From NCBI RefSeq assembly GCF_020616335.1, contig NZ_CP085051.1, positions 2,046,001 through 2,110,000 of the forward strand: a stretch of 64,000 nt of DNA. Reading direction: 5' to 3'. This DNA is from Corynebacterium uberis. GTDB lineage: Bacteria > Actinomycetota > Actinomycetes > Mycobacteriales > Mycobacteriaceae. The notes under the pieces are model-generated. The model searched no databases, was not told where the DNA came from, and saw only the letters and a program-made list of their open reading frames with translations. Each line of letters begins with the position of its first letter. Within the stretch, counting starts at the first letter, position 1. The translations under genes and the position numbers were made by a program. Positions 30,911 through 41,076 of the stretch are shown in pieces.

Positions 30911-32416
30911 TCACTTCAGGCGCATGGTGCCGTTTTCTGCCAGGTTGAGGTGGAAGGAGAAGGCTGTGCCCAGGTCGTGGGGGGTCTGGGCGTAGGGGCC
31001 CTTGCCAGCGCGTTCCACGTATTCTTCCAGCTGCGCGCGGTAGTCCGGGTGGGCGATGGAGATCATCTTGGCTACGCGGTCGCGGGGGGCCAGGCCACGC
31101 AGGTCGGCGTAGCCGTATTCGGTGATGACCACCATGACGTCGTGTTCGGTGTGGTCGATGTGGGAGGCGAAGGGCACGATGGCGGAGATGGCGCCGTCCT
31201 TGGCTACGGAGGGGGAGATGAAGGAGGAGATGTAGCCGTTGCGGGTGAAGTCGCCGGAGCCACCGATGCCGTTCATGACGCGCGATCCGGAGACGTTGGT
31301 GGAGTTGATGTTGCCGTAGATGTCGGCTTCGATCATGCCGTTGGTGGCGATCAGTCCAACGCGCCGGATGACCTCAGGGTGGTTGGAGATCTGCTGGGGG
31401 CGCAGGATGATGGAGTCGCGGTAGCGGGCGGCTTCGGCGTTCATCTTCTCTGCGTATTCGGGCGACAGGGAGAAGGAGGTGGCGGAGGCGACGGTCATCT
31501 TGCCGGCGTCGATGAGGTCGACCATGCCGTCTTGAATGACCTCGGTGTAGGCCTGGATGTTTTCAAACTTGGAGTCCAGCAGTCCGGCCATGACTGCGTT
31601 GGGGACGTTGCCCACGCCGGATTGCATGACGTAGTGGTCATAGCTCAGGCGCCCGGCGGCGACTTCGCCTTCGAGGAAGTCCAGGAAGTTGCCGGCGATG
31701 CGCTGGGAGATTTCATCGGCGGGCTTGAAGGGGGCGTTGCGGTCGGGGTCGTCGGTCTCCACCACGGCGACGATCTTGGCGGGGTCGACCTCGATGTAGG
31801 TGGTGCCAATGCGGTCGCCGGGCGCGGTGATGGGAATGGGGGTGCGGTTGGGCAGTGCGGGGATGTGGTAGATGTCGTGCATGCCCTCCAGGTCGAGGGA
31901 CTGCCAGGAGTTGACCTCCACGATGACCTTGTCCGCGGCGTTGATGAACTCCACGTTGTTGCCCACTGCGGAGGAGGGCACGATGTGGCCGTCTTCGGTG
32001 ATGCGCACGGCCTCGACGATGGCGACGTCGAAGTTGCCAAAGAATCCCTGCTCGACGTACATGCCCAGGTGGGACAGGTGGATGTCCGCGTACTTGATGT
32101 CGCCGCTGTTGATCTTGGCGCGCATGGTGGGGTCGGACTGGTAGGGGGTGCGGAAGCGGACGGCGTCGGCTTCAGCAAGCACGCCGTCGCAGTCGGGCGC
32201 GGTGGAGGCGCCGGTGAAGACGTCGATGCGGAATTCCTCACCCCGGCCGTGGGCCTCCTTGGCGCGGCGCGCGATGGCGGAGGGCAGCTCCTTGGGGTAG
32301 CCGGCGCCAGTGAATCCGGACATGCCCACTTTGTCGCCGTTGTTGATGAAGGCGGCAGCGTCGTCGGCAGTCATGACCTTGGAACGCAGCTCGGCGTGAG
32401 CAATTCTTTCAGACAT
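30911..32416 (-). CDS. actA: Acetyl-CoA hydrolase/CoA transferase family protein (succinyl-CoA:acetate CoA-transferase)
   Basis: 501 residues of the class I CoA transferase family. Gly-rich GMSGFTGAGYPKELP near residue 32, VGNVPNAVMAGL near residue 270 and GIGGSGDFTRNGYIS near residue 395 are typical. In C. glutamicum the syntenic enzyme (cg2840) moves CoA between acetate, propionate and succinate. Here sucCD are not in their remembered place beside it, so it might also serve the TCA step. ATG 32416. The 176-nt gap to dus holds TGTGATCTACA (half a GlxR site) and C-runs of RamA style. tRNA-Lys lies just downstream. Confidence 0.88.
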   Translation of the reverse strand: MSERIAHAELRSKVMTADDAAAFINNGDKVGMSGFTGAGYPKELPSAIARRAKEAHGRGEEFRIDVFTGASTAPDCDGVLAEADAVRFRTPYQSDPTMRAKINSGDIKYADIHLSHLGMYVEQGFFGNFDVAIVEAVRITEDGHIVPSSAVGNNVEFINAADKVIVEVNSWQSLDLEGMHDIYHIPALPNRTPIPITAPGDRIGTTYIEVDPAKIVAVVETDDPDRNAPFKPADEISQRIAGNFLDFLEGEVAAGRLSYDHYVMQSGVGNVPNAVMAGLLDSKFENIQAYTEVIQDGMVDLIDAGKMTVASATSFSLSPEYAEKMNAEAARYRDSIILRPQQISNHPEVIRRVGLIATNGMIEADIYGNINSTNVSGSRVMNGIGGSGDFTRNGYISSFISPSVAKDGAISAIVPFASHIDHTEHDVMVVITEYGYADLRGLAPRDRVAKMISIAHPDYRAQLEEYVERAGKGPYAQTPHDLGTAFSFHLNLAENGTMRLK

Positions 32417-32592
32417 GGCAGGTACTCCTGGTTCTTCGTCGACTGGTGTGATCTACATCTCCGCAGTGGGAGAAGTGGGCACCAGAGTAGCCGAACATGG
32501 AGCCGTTTGCAGGATGCTTTCCGCGCCAAATGTGGGAATTTACCCCCACGGCACTCCCCCGCGCCGTGGCATGCACAATAAGAGGCGTGACT

Positions 32593-33732
32593 GTGCGCAT
32601 CGGTAGCTTGACCCTGGCCTCCCCCGTCATCCTGGCCCCTATGGCCGGGGTGACCAACGTGGCCTTTCGCATGCTGTGCCGGGAGATTGAGCAGCGGCAC
32701 ACGGGGACGGTCTCTGGGCTGTATGTCTGCGAGATGATTACCGCCCGCGCCCTGGTGGAGCGCAATGAGAAGACCCTGCGGATGACCACCTTTGATCCGT
32801 CCGAGTCGCCGCGCAGCCTGCAGTTGTATACCACCGATCCGGCGTACACCTATGACGCGGTGAAGATGATTGTGGACAACAACATGGCCGACCATGTGGA
32901 TATGAATTTCGGCTGCCCCATGCCCAAGGTCACCCGCCGTGGTGGCGGGGCCGCGCTGCCCTATAAGCGCCGCCTGTACGGCAATATTGTGGCCGCCGCG
33001 GTGCGCGCCACCGCGGGCACGGATATTCCTATTACGGTGAAGTTTCGCATCGGTATTGATGAGGAGCATCACACGCATGTCGACGCCGCCCGCATCGCCG
33101 CCGCGGAGGGTGCCGCGGCGGTCACGCTGCACGCCCGCACCGCCGCGCAGCGCTATTCCGGTTCTGCCCGCTGGGAGGAGATTGCTCGCCTGGTTGAGCA
33201 CATGGATGGCACGGGGGTGCCGGTGCTGGGCAACGGGGACATCTTCGCCGCCTCTGATGCTGCGGCCATGATGGCGGCCACGGGCTGTGCGGGCGTGCAG
33301 GTGGGCCGGGGGTGCCTGGGCCGGCCGTGGCTATTTGCGGAGCTCTCGGCGCACCTGCGCGGCCAGCCCATCCCGCAAGAACCGACTCTGGGACAGGTGT
33401 GCGGGGTCATCGAGCGCCACGCGCAGCTGTTGGCCGAATATGAGGGCGAGCAGCACGCGTGCCGGGACATCCGCAAGCACATCGGCTGGTATTTGCGCGG
33501 CTTTCCCGTGGGTGGCCAGACGCGCCGCGAGCTGTCCCAGGTGACCTCGCTGGATCAGCTGCACGAGCGGCTGGCCCCGTGGGCGGAGTCGATGGAGCGG
33601 GCAGCCGCACCGGATGATGCGCGCGGGCGGCAGGGATCGGCGTCGACAATCGCGCTGCCGGATGGCTGGCTGGATGATCCGGAGGATCCCACCGTCCCGG
33701 TCGGCGCGGACATTGAAAACAGTGGCGGCTAA
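32593..33732 (+). CDS. dus: tRNA-dihydrouridine synthase
   Basis: 379 residues. An FMN TIM-barrel enzyme reducing uridines in the tRNA D-loop with NADPH. Visible: the N-terminal LAPMAGVTNVAFR, the catalytic Cys region VDMNFGCPMPKVTRRGGGAAL, ITVKFRIG, VTLHARTAAQRYSG and the C-terminal helical tRNA-binding domain. GTG 32593 is chosen because AGAGG lies 7 nt upstream; GTG 32587 is almost on top of that site. It is about 40 residues longer at the C-terminus than E. coli Dus, with a disordered tail. Followed by phoU. Confidence 0.92.
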   Translation: MRIGSLTLASPVILAPMAGVTNVAFRMLCREIEQRHTGTVSGLYVCEMITARALVERNEKTLRMTTFDPSESPRSLQLYTTDPAYTYDAVKMIVDNNMADHVDMNFGCPMPKVTRRGGGAALPYKRRLYGNIVAAAVRATAGTDIPITVKFRIGIDEEHHTHVDAARIAAAEGAAAVTLHARTAAQRYSGSARWEEIARLVEHMDGTGVPVLGNGDIFAASDAAAMMAATGCAGVQVGRGCLGRPWLFAELSAHLRGQPIPQEPTLGQVCGVIERHAQLLAEYEGEQHACRDIRKHIGWYLRGFPVGGQTRRELSQVTSLDQLHERLAPWAESMERAAAPDDARGRQGSASTIALPDGWLDDPEDPTVPVGADIENSGG

Positions 33733-33752
33733 CCTGCGGATATAGTGGTTTC

Positions 33753-34397
33753 ATGCGCACAGCTTTTAGGGAACGTTTGGACGCCTTCGCCGCGGACGTG
33801 GTCGCGCTGTGCACCCTGGTCGAAGAGGTCCTGGCGCTGTCGACCCGGGCGCTGCTGCAGTCCTCTTTGCAGGCCGCGGAGGACGCCATGTCCCGGGAGC
33901 AGCAGGTACCTGCCGTGGTGCGCCGCTGCGAGGAGCGCGCCGTCAAACTGCTGGCTTTGGAGGGGCCGGTGGCCCGCGACCTGCGCCAGGTGGTGGCCTC
34001 TATCTACATCGTGGAGGACTTAGAGCGCATGGCCAGCCTGACGGTCCACGTGGCTAACGCCGCCCGGCGCCGCCACCCGGAGCCGGTGCTTTCTGCTGAG
34101 TTGCACCCGGCGTTTGATTCCTTGGCGCAGTTGGCTGCGGGGATGGCGGCCACGACTCGGACGCTGTTGACGCACCCGGATCCGCAGGCCGCGCAGGCGC
34201 TGGAGCGCGACGATGATGCCGTTGATCGCCTCCACGAGGCCATCATGACGGCGGTGACGCGCGCGGACTGGCCGGGCACTTCCCAGGAGGCTGTGGACGC
34301 CGCCTTGGTGGCGCGCTACTTCGAGCGCTTTGCGGACCACTGCGTCAACGTGGGTACGCGGGTGATCTACCTGGCCACCGGCGAGTACCGGGACTAG
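33753..34397 (+). CDS. phoU: Phosphate transport regulator PhoU
   Basis: 214 residues, two three-helix bundles. Each repeat has the metal-binding E/D-x-x-x-D style motif ([17 protein letters not shown], then [16 protein letters not shown]). PhoU links the Pst importer to the phosphate-sensing two-component system. TATAGT at 33741-33746 is 6 nt before ATG 33753, so it is probably leaderless. It converges on pstB, sharing a CTAG stop overlap, rather than being in the pst operon. Confidence 0.93.
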   Translation: MRTAFRERLDAFAADVVALCTLVEEVLALSTRALLQSSLQAAEDAMSREQQVPAVVRRCEERAVKLLALEGPVARDLRQVVASIYIVEDLERMASLTVHVANAARRRHPEPVLSAELHPAFDSLAQLAAGMAATTRTLLTHPDPQAAQALERDDDAVDRLHEAIMTAVTRADWPGTSQEAVDAALVARYFERFADHCVNVGTRVIYLATGEYRD

Positions 34398-35167
34398 CCG
34401 AAGCGCCCGGCGATGTAGTCCTCGGTCTCCTTGCGGGTGGGGTTTTCAAAGATGGTGCGGGTGGGGCCCACCTCGACGAGCTGGCCGGGCTTGCCGGTGG
34501 CCTCCAGGGAGAAGAAGGCCGTCTGGTCGGACACGCGGGCGGCCTGCTGCATGTTGTGGGTGACAATGACGATGGTGAAGTCCTCCTTCAGCTCATGAAT
34601 GAGGTCTTCGACGGCCAGGGTGGAAATGGGGTCCAGGGCCGAGCAGGGCTCGTCCATGAGCAGCACTTCGGGCTCCACGGCGATGGCGCGCGCGATGCAC
34701 AGGCGCTGCTGCTGGCCGCCGGACAGCCCGCCGCCGGGCTTGTCCAGCCGGTCCTTGACCTCCTCCCACAGGTTCGCGCCGCGCAGGGACTTCTCCGCGA
34801 CCTCGCGTAGGCGCTTTTTGTTTTTCACCCCCGCCAGCTTCAGGCCGGCCACCACGTTGTCTTCGATGGACATGGTGGGAAAGGGGTTGGCCTTTTGAAA
34901 GACCATCCCGATGGTGGTGCGCACGGACACCGCGTCGACCTTCGGGCCGTAGATGTCCTGGCCGTCGAGGAGGATGGAGCCGGTCACGCGGGTGTTCGGG
35001 GTGACCTCGTGCATGCGGTTGATCGCGCGCAGCACGGTGGACTTGCCGCAGCCGGACGGCCCGATGAAGGCGGTGACGGACTGGGCGGGCACGGAGAGGC
35101 TGACGTCCTGGACGGCGTGGAAGTCCCCGTAGAAGATGTTGACGTCTTGAAGCTCAAGCTTGGACAT
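34394..35167 (-). CDS. pstB: Phosphate ABC transporter ATP-binding protein
   Basis: 257 residues, usual length. Walker [10 protein letters not shown], PstB-specific [12 protein letters not shown], signature [14 protein letters not shown], Walker [14 protein letters not shown], switch THNMQQAAR. It powers high-affinity phosphate import through PstA-PstC. ATG 35167 with GGAGGAGCACTTTTC upstream. Last gene of pstSCAB. Confidence 0.97.
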   Translation of the reverse strand: MSKLELQDVNIFYGDFHAVQDVSLSVPAQSVTAFIGPSGCGKSTVLRAINRMHEVTPNTRVTGSILLDGQDIYGPKVDAVSVRTTIGMVFQKANPFPTMSIEDNVVAGLKLAGVKNKKRLREVAEKSLRGANLWEEVKDRLDKPGGGLSGGQQQRLCIARAIAVEPEVLLMDEPCSALDPISTLAVEDLIHELKEDFTIVIVTHNMQQAARVSDQTAFFSLEATGKPGQLVEVGPTRTIFENPTRKETEDYIAGRFG

Positions 35168-35190
35168 AGAAAAGTGCTCCTCCTTGGGGG

Positions 35191-36087
35191 CTAGTTCTTC
35201 ACGGAGAATCGTGCGGAGATGAAGCGGGCGGCAATGTTGAGTACGGCGATGATGACCACGAGGGTCAGTGCCGCGCCCCACAGCTTGTCCAGCACGGCCG
35301 GGGCGGTGCCCGCCTTGTACATGTCCACCATCATCAGGGGCAGGGAGGACTGGGGCCCGTGCAGCGGGTCCCAGTTGATCGCCGGGGTGGAGCCCACCAG
35401 GATGAGCACGGGGGCGGATTCTCCCATGACTCGCGCGATGGCGAGCATGATGCCGGTGATGATCCCGGACAGCGCGGTGGGCAGCACCACGCGCAGGATG
35501 GTCACCCACTTGGGCACGCCGAGCGCCAGGGAAGCCTCCCGCAGTTCCTGGGGCACCACCCGCAGCATCTCCTCGGTGTTGCGCACGATCACCGGCACCA
35601 TGAGCAGCACCAGCGCCAGCGAGACGGCCATGCCGGAGCGCTGGAAGCCGAACAGGACGATCCACAGGGAGTAGACGAACAGGGCGGCGACGATGGACGG
35701 CACGCCGGTAAGGATGTCCACCATGAAGGTGGTCAGCCGTCCCAGCCGCCCGCCGCGGGAGTATTCCACCAGGTAGACGGCGGTAAATACGCCGATGGGG
35801 ATGGAGATGGCCGAGCAGATGGCCGTCTGCACCAGGGTGCCCACAATGGCGTGCAGCGCCCCGCCCTTGGGCTGGGTGTACATCACCCGGTTCTGCGACA
35901 GCGTCCACCAGTCGGCGTGCAGCAGCGGGGAGATCCCCCGCGAGATGAGCACGCACAGCACCCAGATCAGGGGGATCAGGGCGAGCGCCATGGTGGCATA
36001 GACGGCCACCGCAGCCACGGAGTTTGTTGCTTGTCGACGCCGCGAAATCCCGCCAAAGCTCGACCGCTTCGGAGTCAAGGTAGTCAT
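35191..36087 (-). CDS. pstA: Phosphate ABC transporter permease PstA
   Basis: 298 residues with six membrane helices. The EAA-type coupling loop is [29 protein letters not shown] near residue 200. It forms the membrane pore with PstC. ATG 36087, with AAAGGTGCTGTC upstream. 23 nt before pstB and 12 nt after pstC. Confidence 0.96.
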   Translation of the reverse strand: MTTLTPKRSSFGGISRRRQATNSVAAVAVYATMALALIPLIWVLCVLISRGISPLLHADWWTLSQNRVMYTQPKGGALHAIVGTLVQTAICSAISIPIGVFTAVYLVEYSRGGRLGRLTTFMVDILTGVPSIVAALFVYSLWIVLFGFQRSGMAVSLALVLLMVPVIVRNTEEMLRVVPQELREASLALGVPKWVTILRVVLPTALSGIITGIMLAIARVMGESAPVLILVGSTPAINWDPLHGPQSSLPLMMVDMYKAGTAPAVLDKLWGAALTLVVIIAVLNIAARFISARFSVKN

Positions 36088-36099
36088 GACAGCACCTTT

Positions 36100-37050
36100 C
36101 TATTTCTTGGCCACGAGCGCGCGGGCAATGGAGTTGACCACGAAGGTGAGCACGAAGAGCACCAGGCCGGCGGCGATATAGGCGCCGGCGGAAATATTGT
36201 TGTTGAACTCCGGGGCGGCGTTGGCGATTGCGGTGGCGAAGGTGGTGCCGCCGTCGAAAAGCGAGAACCGGAAGCCCGCCGCCGGGGAGATGACCATGTA
36301 CAGGGCCATCGTCTCCCCCAGCGCCCGGCCCAGGCCCAGCATCGCCCCGGAGATGTAGCCGGACATGCCGAAGGGCAGGACCGTCATGCGCACGACTTCC
36401 CAGCGGGTCGCCCCCAGCGCCAACGCGGCCTCCACCTGGCCTTTGGGGGTCTGCACAAAGACCTCGCGGGCCGTGGCGGCGATGATCGGCAAGATCATCA
36501 CGGCCAGGACGATCCCGCCGGTAAACAGGTTGCGCCCCGTGGCAAACGCCGGCGAATTGTCATACTGCGTAAACAGGAAGAACCCGCCCGCCCAGCGCGC
36601 CAGCCACTCGTAGAGCCCGGACAGCCAGGGCCCTAAGACCAGCCAGCCCCACAGGCCGTACACAATCGACGGCACCGCGGCGAGCATGTCCACCAGGTAG
36701 CCCAGCGGGCGCACCAGCCGCGCCGGCGCGTAATGGGACAAGAAGATGGCAATGCCCAACGCCACCGGCATGGCCAGGGCGAGGGCCACCACGGAGATGA
36801 GCACGGTCACGGCCAGCAGGTTGGGGATGCCAAAGTGCATGGCCTGGGTGTTTTGCGTCTCCCAAGGCCCGGCGTAGCTGAAGAATCCCCACAGTCCGCC
36901 CTCGTTGCGGCGCAACGCTGGCACCGCCCGCCACACCAGGAACACCCCGATGGCGGTGATGAGGACGGTGATCAGCGTCGCCGCGGAGGTGGACAGGCCA
37001 CGGAAGATCCGATCCCCGGGACGGGTATGAGTTGAGCCCACGGTAGTCAT
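36100..37050 (-). CDS. pstC: Phosphate ABC transporter permease PstC
   Basis: 316 residues, six helices. Conserved [18 protein letters not shown], the EAA loop [29 protein letters not shown], and [12 protein letters not shown] 37050 is chosen; a TTG and GTG slightly upstream (37059, 37056) are also possible. Middle gene of pstSCAB, 14 nt after pstS. Confidence 0.95.
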   Translation of the reverse strand: MTTVGSTHTRPGDRIFRGLSTSAATLITVLITAIGVFLVWRAVPALRRNEGGLWGFFSYAGPWETQNTQAMHFGIPNLLAVTVLISVVALALAMPVALGIAIFLSHYAPARLVRPLGYLVDMLAAVPSIVYGLWGWLVLGPWLSGLYEWLARWAGGFFLFTQYDNSPAFATGRNLFTGGIVLAVMILPIIAATAREVFVQTPKGQVEAALALGATRWEVVRMTVLPFGMSGYISGAMLGLGRALGETMALYMVISPAAGFRFSLFDGGTTFATAIANAAPEFNNNISAGAYIAAGLVLFVLTFVVNSIARALVAKK

Positions 37051-37064
37051 CAACACCAACGGAT

Positions 37065-38171
37065 CTACTTGATGGCCGCGACGGCCTGCGTCAGGCGCTC
37101 TAAGTGGCTGCCGGTGACCGGGATGTAGCCGAGCTCGGCAAGCTGATCATCCTGGGAGTGCAGCGCGACGGTGAGGAAGTCCTTCACCCGCGCGGCCGTG
37201 CCCTCGGACGCCCCGGCATTGGTGTAGTCCGAGCAGACGATCTCATAGGTGGTCAGCACCAGCGGGTAGGCGCCCTGCGCGTCCATGGAAAACAGCGCGT
37301 CCGAATCCACCACCATGTTGTTGCCGGTTCCCTTGAAGCTTAAGTTGTCCAGCGCCACGCCCACGGACTGCGCGTCCAGCGCCACCGGGCCGTGGCCGAA
37401 GTCAATGTTGGCCACCGTGATGGCGGGGTTGGCCTTGGCAAAGCCGGCCTCCACATAGGTCACCGCGCCGTCGATGTTGCCCACCTCCGTGGCCACGCCG
37501 TTGGAGCCGTTGGCCCCGGAGCCGACCTTCTGGGGGAACTGCTGGCCGGTGGTCTCCCACAGGTCCGGGGCGGCGGCCTTGAGGAACTTCTGGAAGTTAT
37601 CAGAGGTACCCGACTCGTCGGAGCGGTAAACCACGCTGATCTGCTTATCCGGTAGGGAGGCACCCGGGTTCTCCGCCGCGATGGCCGGATCATTCCAGGA
37701 CGTGATCTTCCCGGAGAAGATCTTGGCCACGGTGGGCACGGACAGGTTGATTTCCTCCACGCCATCAAGGTGGACGGCCACGGCCACGGGGCCGATGACA
37801 AACGGCAGGTGCCACGCATCCGAGCCGCAGCGCTGCTTGGCCTTGTCCACCTGGTCATCCTTGAGCGGGGAGTCGGACCCGGCAAAATCCACCTGCCCGC
37901 CGATGAAGTTCTGGCGCCCGGAGCCGGATCCGGACGAGTTATAGGCCAGGGTTGCCCCGCCCACGGCGTGGCCGTACTGGACGCCGAAGTAGTCCATGGC
38001 CTGCTGTTGCGAGGAGGCTCCCTCGGCGACGACCTGGCCTGCGGTGTTGCTCACACCGTCAATCTGGGTGGCGGAGGAGCTGCCGGTGTCTTCGGAGCAG
38101 CTGGCAAGCAGGGTCGTCGCGGCGAGAAGGGCGATGGAGCCGGTAACGCAGCGACGCGGAGAAATAGTCAC
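37065..38171 (-). CDS. pstS: Phosphate-binding lipoprotein PstS
   Basis: 368 residues. An N-terminal lipoprotein signal ends in LLAATTLLASC, with the lipobox Cys near residue 24. Phosphate-contact segments are present (YNSSGSGSGRQNFIGGQVDFAGSD, VYRSDESGTSDNF, GSGANGSNGVA). It captures phosphate outside the membrane and hands it to PstCA. GTG 38171 gives a normal signal peptide and has AAAGG upstream; the frame is open to 38216. The 151-nt upstream gap holds weak 11-bp spaced repeats (TTAACCG, GTTTACG) that could be a PhoR site. Confidence 0.95.
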   Translation of the reverse strand: MTISPRRCVTGSIALLAATTLLASCSEDTGSSSATQIDGVSNTAGQVVAEGASSQQQAMDYFGVQYGHAVGGATLAYNSSGSGSGRQNFIGGQVDFAGSDSPLKDDQVDKAKQRCGSDAWHLPFVIGPVAVAVHLDGVEEINLSVPTVAKIFSGKITSWNDPAIAAENPGASLPDKQISVVYRSDESGTSDNFQKFLKAAAPDLWETTGQQFPQKVGSGANGSNGVATEVGNIDGAVTYVEAGFAKANPAITVANIDFGHGPVALDAQSVGVALDNLSFKGTGNNMVVDSDALFSMDAQGAYPLVLTTYEIVCSDYTNAGASEGTAARVKDFLTVALHSQDDQLAELGYIPVTGSHLERLTQAVAAIK

Positions 38172-38322
38172 GGACGGGACAACCTTTCTTACAAGGGGTA
38201 AGTGAAAGGGGCACACACGCTCCCTACCCTGGGCACGCTAGGCACCCTGAGCAACCCGTTGCCCAACGCCGCGTAAACGTCCGGTTAATTTCGTGATATC
38301 TTTACGTGTCTTCAGGGCTGCC

Positions 38323-39180
38323 TTAGTCCTTGGGGGCGAAAAGCACGTGCTCTTCTGCCACCACAAACCCCTGCGCGGCGTAGACCTTCAGCGCCGCGGC
38401 GTTGTCCGCCTCCACGTACAAGATGACCCGGCGCGCACCCCGCGCCACCTGGCGAGCCAGCCCCAGGCGCAGCAGCGGGCCGGCCAGCCCGCGGCCCTGG
38501 AAGTCCGGGTCGAGGCCGATGACGTAGACCTCGCCGAGGCCCTCGCCGTGCCACTTGGTCCAGTGGAAGCCCGCCAGCTCACCGGTGTCCTCCTGCCATA
38601 GCAGCAGCACGTCGGCGGGGTCGAACCAGTCCGCGTCCATCGCCCGGCGCAGGTCCGCGCGCGTCCACCCGCCCTGCTCCGGGTGCCAGTCGAAGGCCCG
38701 GTTGTTCACGGCCAGCCACGCCTCCTCCACGTGGTCGCTGCCCCACCGGGTGCACGATTCGGTCAGGTTGAGGCGGCGGTACCCCTCCGGCGCGGCGGCC
38801 CCTTCGGCGGCGTCCCGCAGCTGCGGGTCACTCAGCGCGAGCACCTGGAGGGTGCGCACCGGCTGCCAGCCGAGGGCATCGGCCAGCGCGTGGGCAGGCT
38901 CGGCGTCCGCACCCTGCTGGTGCAGCCACACCGGCAGGGGCTCGGCGCGCAGGAGCGCGGTGGCGATGCCGCGGCGTCGATAAGCGGGATCCACGGCGAG
39001 CTCTGCGGTAGTGCCGTCGGTGGCCCACAGCCCTACACACGCGCCGTCGCACAGCGCCAGCCGGTGGCGGTGGCCAAGCTCCGGCTCCACCAGTCCGCGC
39101 AGGAATTGCTCAGAAAACGCCCCGGAGGCGTGCGCACAGTCGACGGCCTGCTGGGTGGGGGTGGTCTGCTGTATCTCCAT
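38323..39180 (-). CDS. mshD: Mycothiol synthase
   Basis: 285 residues, two fused GNAT domains. It acetylates Cys-GlcN-Ins in the last step of mycothiol synthesis. Domain 1 has AVDPAYRRRGIATALL (about residue 68), domain 2 has VIGLDPDFQGRGLAGPLLRLG (about residue 225). The C-terminal LYVEADNAAALKVYAAQGF is the second acetyl-CoA domain end. ATG 39180 with AGGGTGG 7 nt upstream; GTG 39189 is an alternative. Divergent from the LmeA-type gene by 41 nt. Confidence 0.94.
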   Translation of the reverse strand: MEIQQTTPTQQAVDCAHASGAFSEQFLRGLVEPELGHRHRLALCDGACVGLWATDGTTAELAVDPAYRRRGIATALLRAEPLPVWLHQQGADAEPAHALADALGWQPVRTLQVLALSDPQLRDAAEGAAAPEGYRRLNLTESCTRWGSDHVEEAWLAVNNRAFDWHPEQGGWTRADLRRAMDADWFDPADVLLLWQEDTGELAGFHWTKWHGEGLGEVYVIGLDPDFQGRGLAGPLLRLGLARQVARGARRVILYVEADNAAALKVYAAQGFVVAEEHVLFAPKD

Positions 39181-39221
39181 GAGTGCCACCCTAGTTGGCC
39201 GCGCCCCGTAGGATGATCCAG

Positions 39222-40007
39222 GTGAGTATCCCCCGGCCTGTCACCGTGACCGCCCTCGGCCTCACCGCCACCGTGGCGGTGGCCTGGTGCGCGGACGCCG
39301 TGGTGGCCACCCACGCCGAGCACGCCCTCTCCAGCGCCGTGGCCCACAACTCCCGCCTGGAGGTGGCCCCCAACGTCTACCTCGCCGGCTTGCCCTACCT
39401 GCAGGCGGTGGTCACGGGCAAGATCCCGCGGCTGTCAGTCGAGGCGCTTGACGTGGACACCCCCGGCTTGGGCCTGGTCAACGCGCGCACGGAGCTCGAG
39501 GCCGTCAAGGTCACGCCGCAGCAGGTTTTCAGCGGCGATCTCACCGGCGCGCAGGCGGAACTGGCAACCCGCAAGATTGGCCTGGACGGGGTGGCCGTGG
39601 GCGCCCAGCTGGGGATGACGGACCTGGATATTGCCAACCCCTATGACATCTCGCCGAAGGGCGGGCCGGCCGTTGAGGCGCAGCTGACCGGCACCCCGCA
39701 TGGTTTTGACAAGCCCGTGACCGTCATTGTCACGCTGCGACTGTCCGGCCCCCAGTTCACCATGGAGCCGGTGGAGTTCCCGGACGTGCCCCCCGAGCGC
39801 ATCGTCGCCGCCCGGCGCGCCTTCACCTGGACGCTCAACACCCGCTCGCTGCCCCTATCGGGCCAGGCCCAGGCCGTGTTTGTCACCGGGGGGTCGATCT
39901 ACTTTGAGTCCCAGGCGCGCACCATCACCGTCGACTCCGCCGACCTGTCGCCCCTGGAGACCGCCCGCAAGTCTGACTTTGATAGCACCGACTACGGGCG
40001 CGGCTAG
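39222..40007 (+). CDS. LmeA-family (DUF2993) exported phospholipid-binding protein
   Basis: 261 residues. One N-terminal membrane segment or signal (VTVTALGLTATVAVAWCADAVVA) is followed by a DUF2993 domain with the pattern V-x-GLPYLQAVVTGKIPRLSVEALDV. The mycobacterial relative LmeA supports lipoarabinomannan and lipomannan elongation in the cell envelope. GTG 39222 is chosen because TAGGAT (39209-39214) lies 7 nt before it, a leaderless arrangement; ATG 39213 overlaps that hexamer. The 3' end overlaps the kinase gene by CTAG. Confidence 0.82.
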   Translation: MSIPRPVTVTALGLTATVAVAWCADAVVATHAEHALSSAVAHNSRLEVAPNVYLAGLPYLQAVVTGKIPRLSVEALDVDTPGLGLVNARTELEAVKVTPQQVFSGDLTGAQAELATRKIGLDGVAVGAQLGMTDLDIANPYDISPKGGPAVEAQLTGTPHGFDKPVTVIVTLRLSGPQFTMEPVEFPDVPPERIVAARRAFTWTLNTRSLPLSGQAQAVFVTGGSIYFESQARTITVDSADLSPLETARKSDFDSTDYGRG

Positions 40008-41038
40008 CTCAGCCGCACAAAGTCGCGCAGGATCTGCGGCCACGAGCGCTGCGCCAGCCGGGCGCGGTGCAGCGGCGCGATGACGCGCAGGGCGTCCGGG
40101 ACGCAGCCCAGCTCCACGCGCATCCGGTCGCCCACGTATTCGCCGTCTATTTGCAGCTGGCGCGGCTGCGGGCAGGTCAGCACCACCTCGGTGGCGTCAT
40201 CGCAGCGCACGGTGCGCCGGTTGATCCACCGCTCGAACCACCGATTGTGGCCCACCCCCACCAGGTGGAGCATGCTGGCCACCCCGCCCGGACCGCTCAG
40301 AGAGGTCAGCGCGAAGACCCCTAGGCCCCGGTCGAAGGAGTTCTCCGGGTTGGTCACCACCGGCAGCGGGCCCAAAAACGTCCACGGGTTGGTGTTGGAG
40401 GCCACGCACAGCGGCACGCGGCGCAGCACCAGGCCGGCGGCGCGGGGGCCCCGGGCGGTGACGTCCATGCGCGGCGGCACCAGTTGGGCGCGCACCCAGG
40501 CGTCGACGCAGACCACCAGGTAGCGCAGCGGGGTGGCGCTAAACCCCCGGGAGCGGGCGCGCTCGACTCGGGCGATGACGGTGGCGTCAATGCCTACCCC
40601 GGCGTTGACGGCGAACCAGCGGTCTTCCCAGGTGCCCAGGCAGATGCTGCGCACGTGGCGGGCGCGCAGCGCCGCGGCCAGCGCCCGGGCGGCGCGCACG
40701 GGGTCGGCAGAGTAGCCCAGGGCGCGGGCGAAGACGTTGGCCGATCCGGTGGGAATGATGCCCAGCGCCGGAACGTCGCCCCCGTCGCGGCGGCGCGAGA
40801 CCGGACCGAGCAGCCCGTTGACGGCCTCGTTGACGGTGCCGTCCCCGCCGAGGACCACCACGGCGTCGAAACGCCCCGGCTCAATGTCTGCGCACAGTGT
40901 CCGCGCGTGCCCGGCGTGGTGGGTGGGCCGGGCGTGCAGCCGAATGCCCGGCACCGCCTGCAGGATGGCGATGACCTGCCGGAAGACTCGCGGCGTTTGG
41001 CTCGTCGAGTTGGGGTTAGAGATCAACAGCACATCCAC
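40004..41038 (-). CDS. Diacylglycerol/lipid kinase family protein
   Basis: 344 residues. DAGK catalytic domain: NPNSTS near the N-terminus, VVVLGGDGTVNEAVNGL (nucleotide loop, about residue 63), GIIPTGSANVFARALG and the C-terminal QLQIDGEYVGD. It phosphorylates diacylglycerol or a related lipid at the membrane face. GTG 41038 has TAGGG 8 nt upstream; GTG 41044 and 41047 are also in frame. Divergent from the nitrobindin-like gene with only 38 nt between. Confidence 0.9.
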   Translation of the reverse strand: MDVLLISNPNSTSQTPRVFRQVIAILQAVPGIRLHARPTHHAGHARTLCADIEPGRFDAVVVLGGDGTVNEAVNGLLGPVSRRRDGGDVPALGIIPTGSANVFARALGYSADPVRAARALAAALRARHVRSICLGTWEDRWFAVNAGVGIDATVIARVERARSRGFSATPLRYLVVCVDAWVRAQLVPPRMDVTARGPRAAGLVLRRVPLCVASNTNPWTFLGPLPVVTNPENSFDRGLGVFALTSLSGPGGVASMLHLVGVGHNRWFERWINRRTVRCDDATEVVLTCPQPRQLQIDGEYVGDRMRVELGCVPDALRVIAPLHRARLAQRSWPQILRDFVRLS

Positions 41039-41076
41039 GGCCACCACCCTACGGGGCGATTAGTACCCTGGGGGCC

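Noticed and set aside
30905..32581. Open frame of 558 codons antisense to actA
   Set aside because: Gly/Val/Asp-rich shadow of a clear CoA transferase gene.
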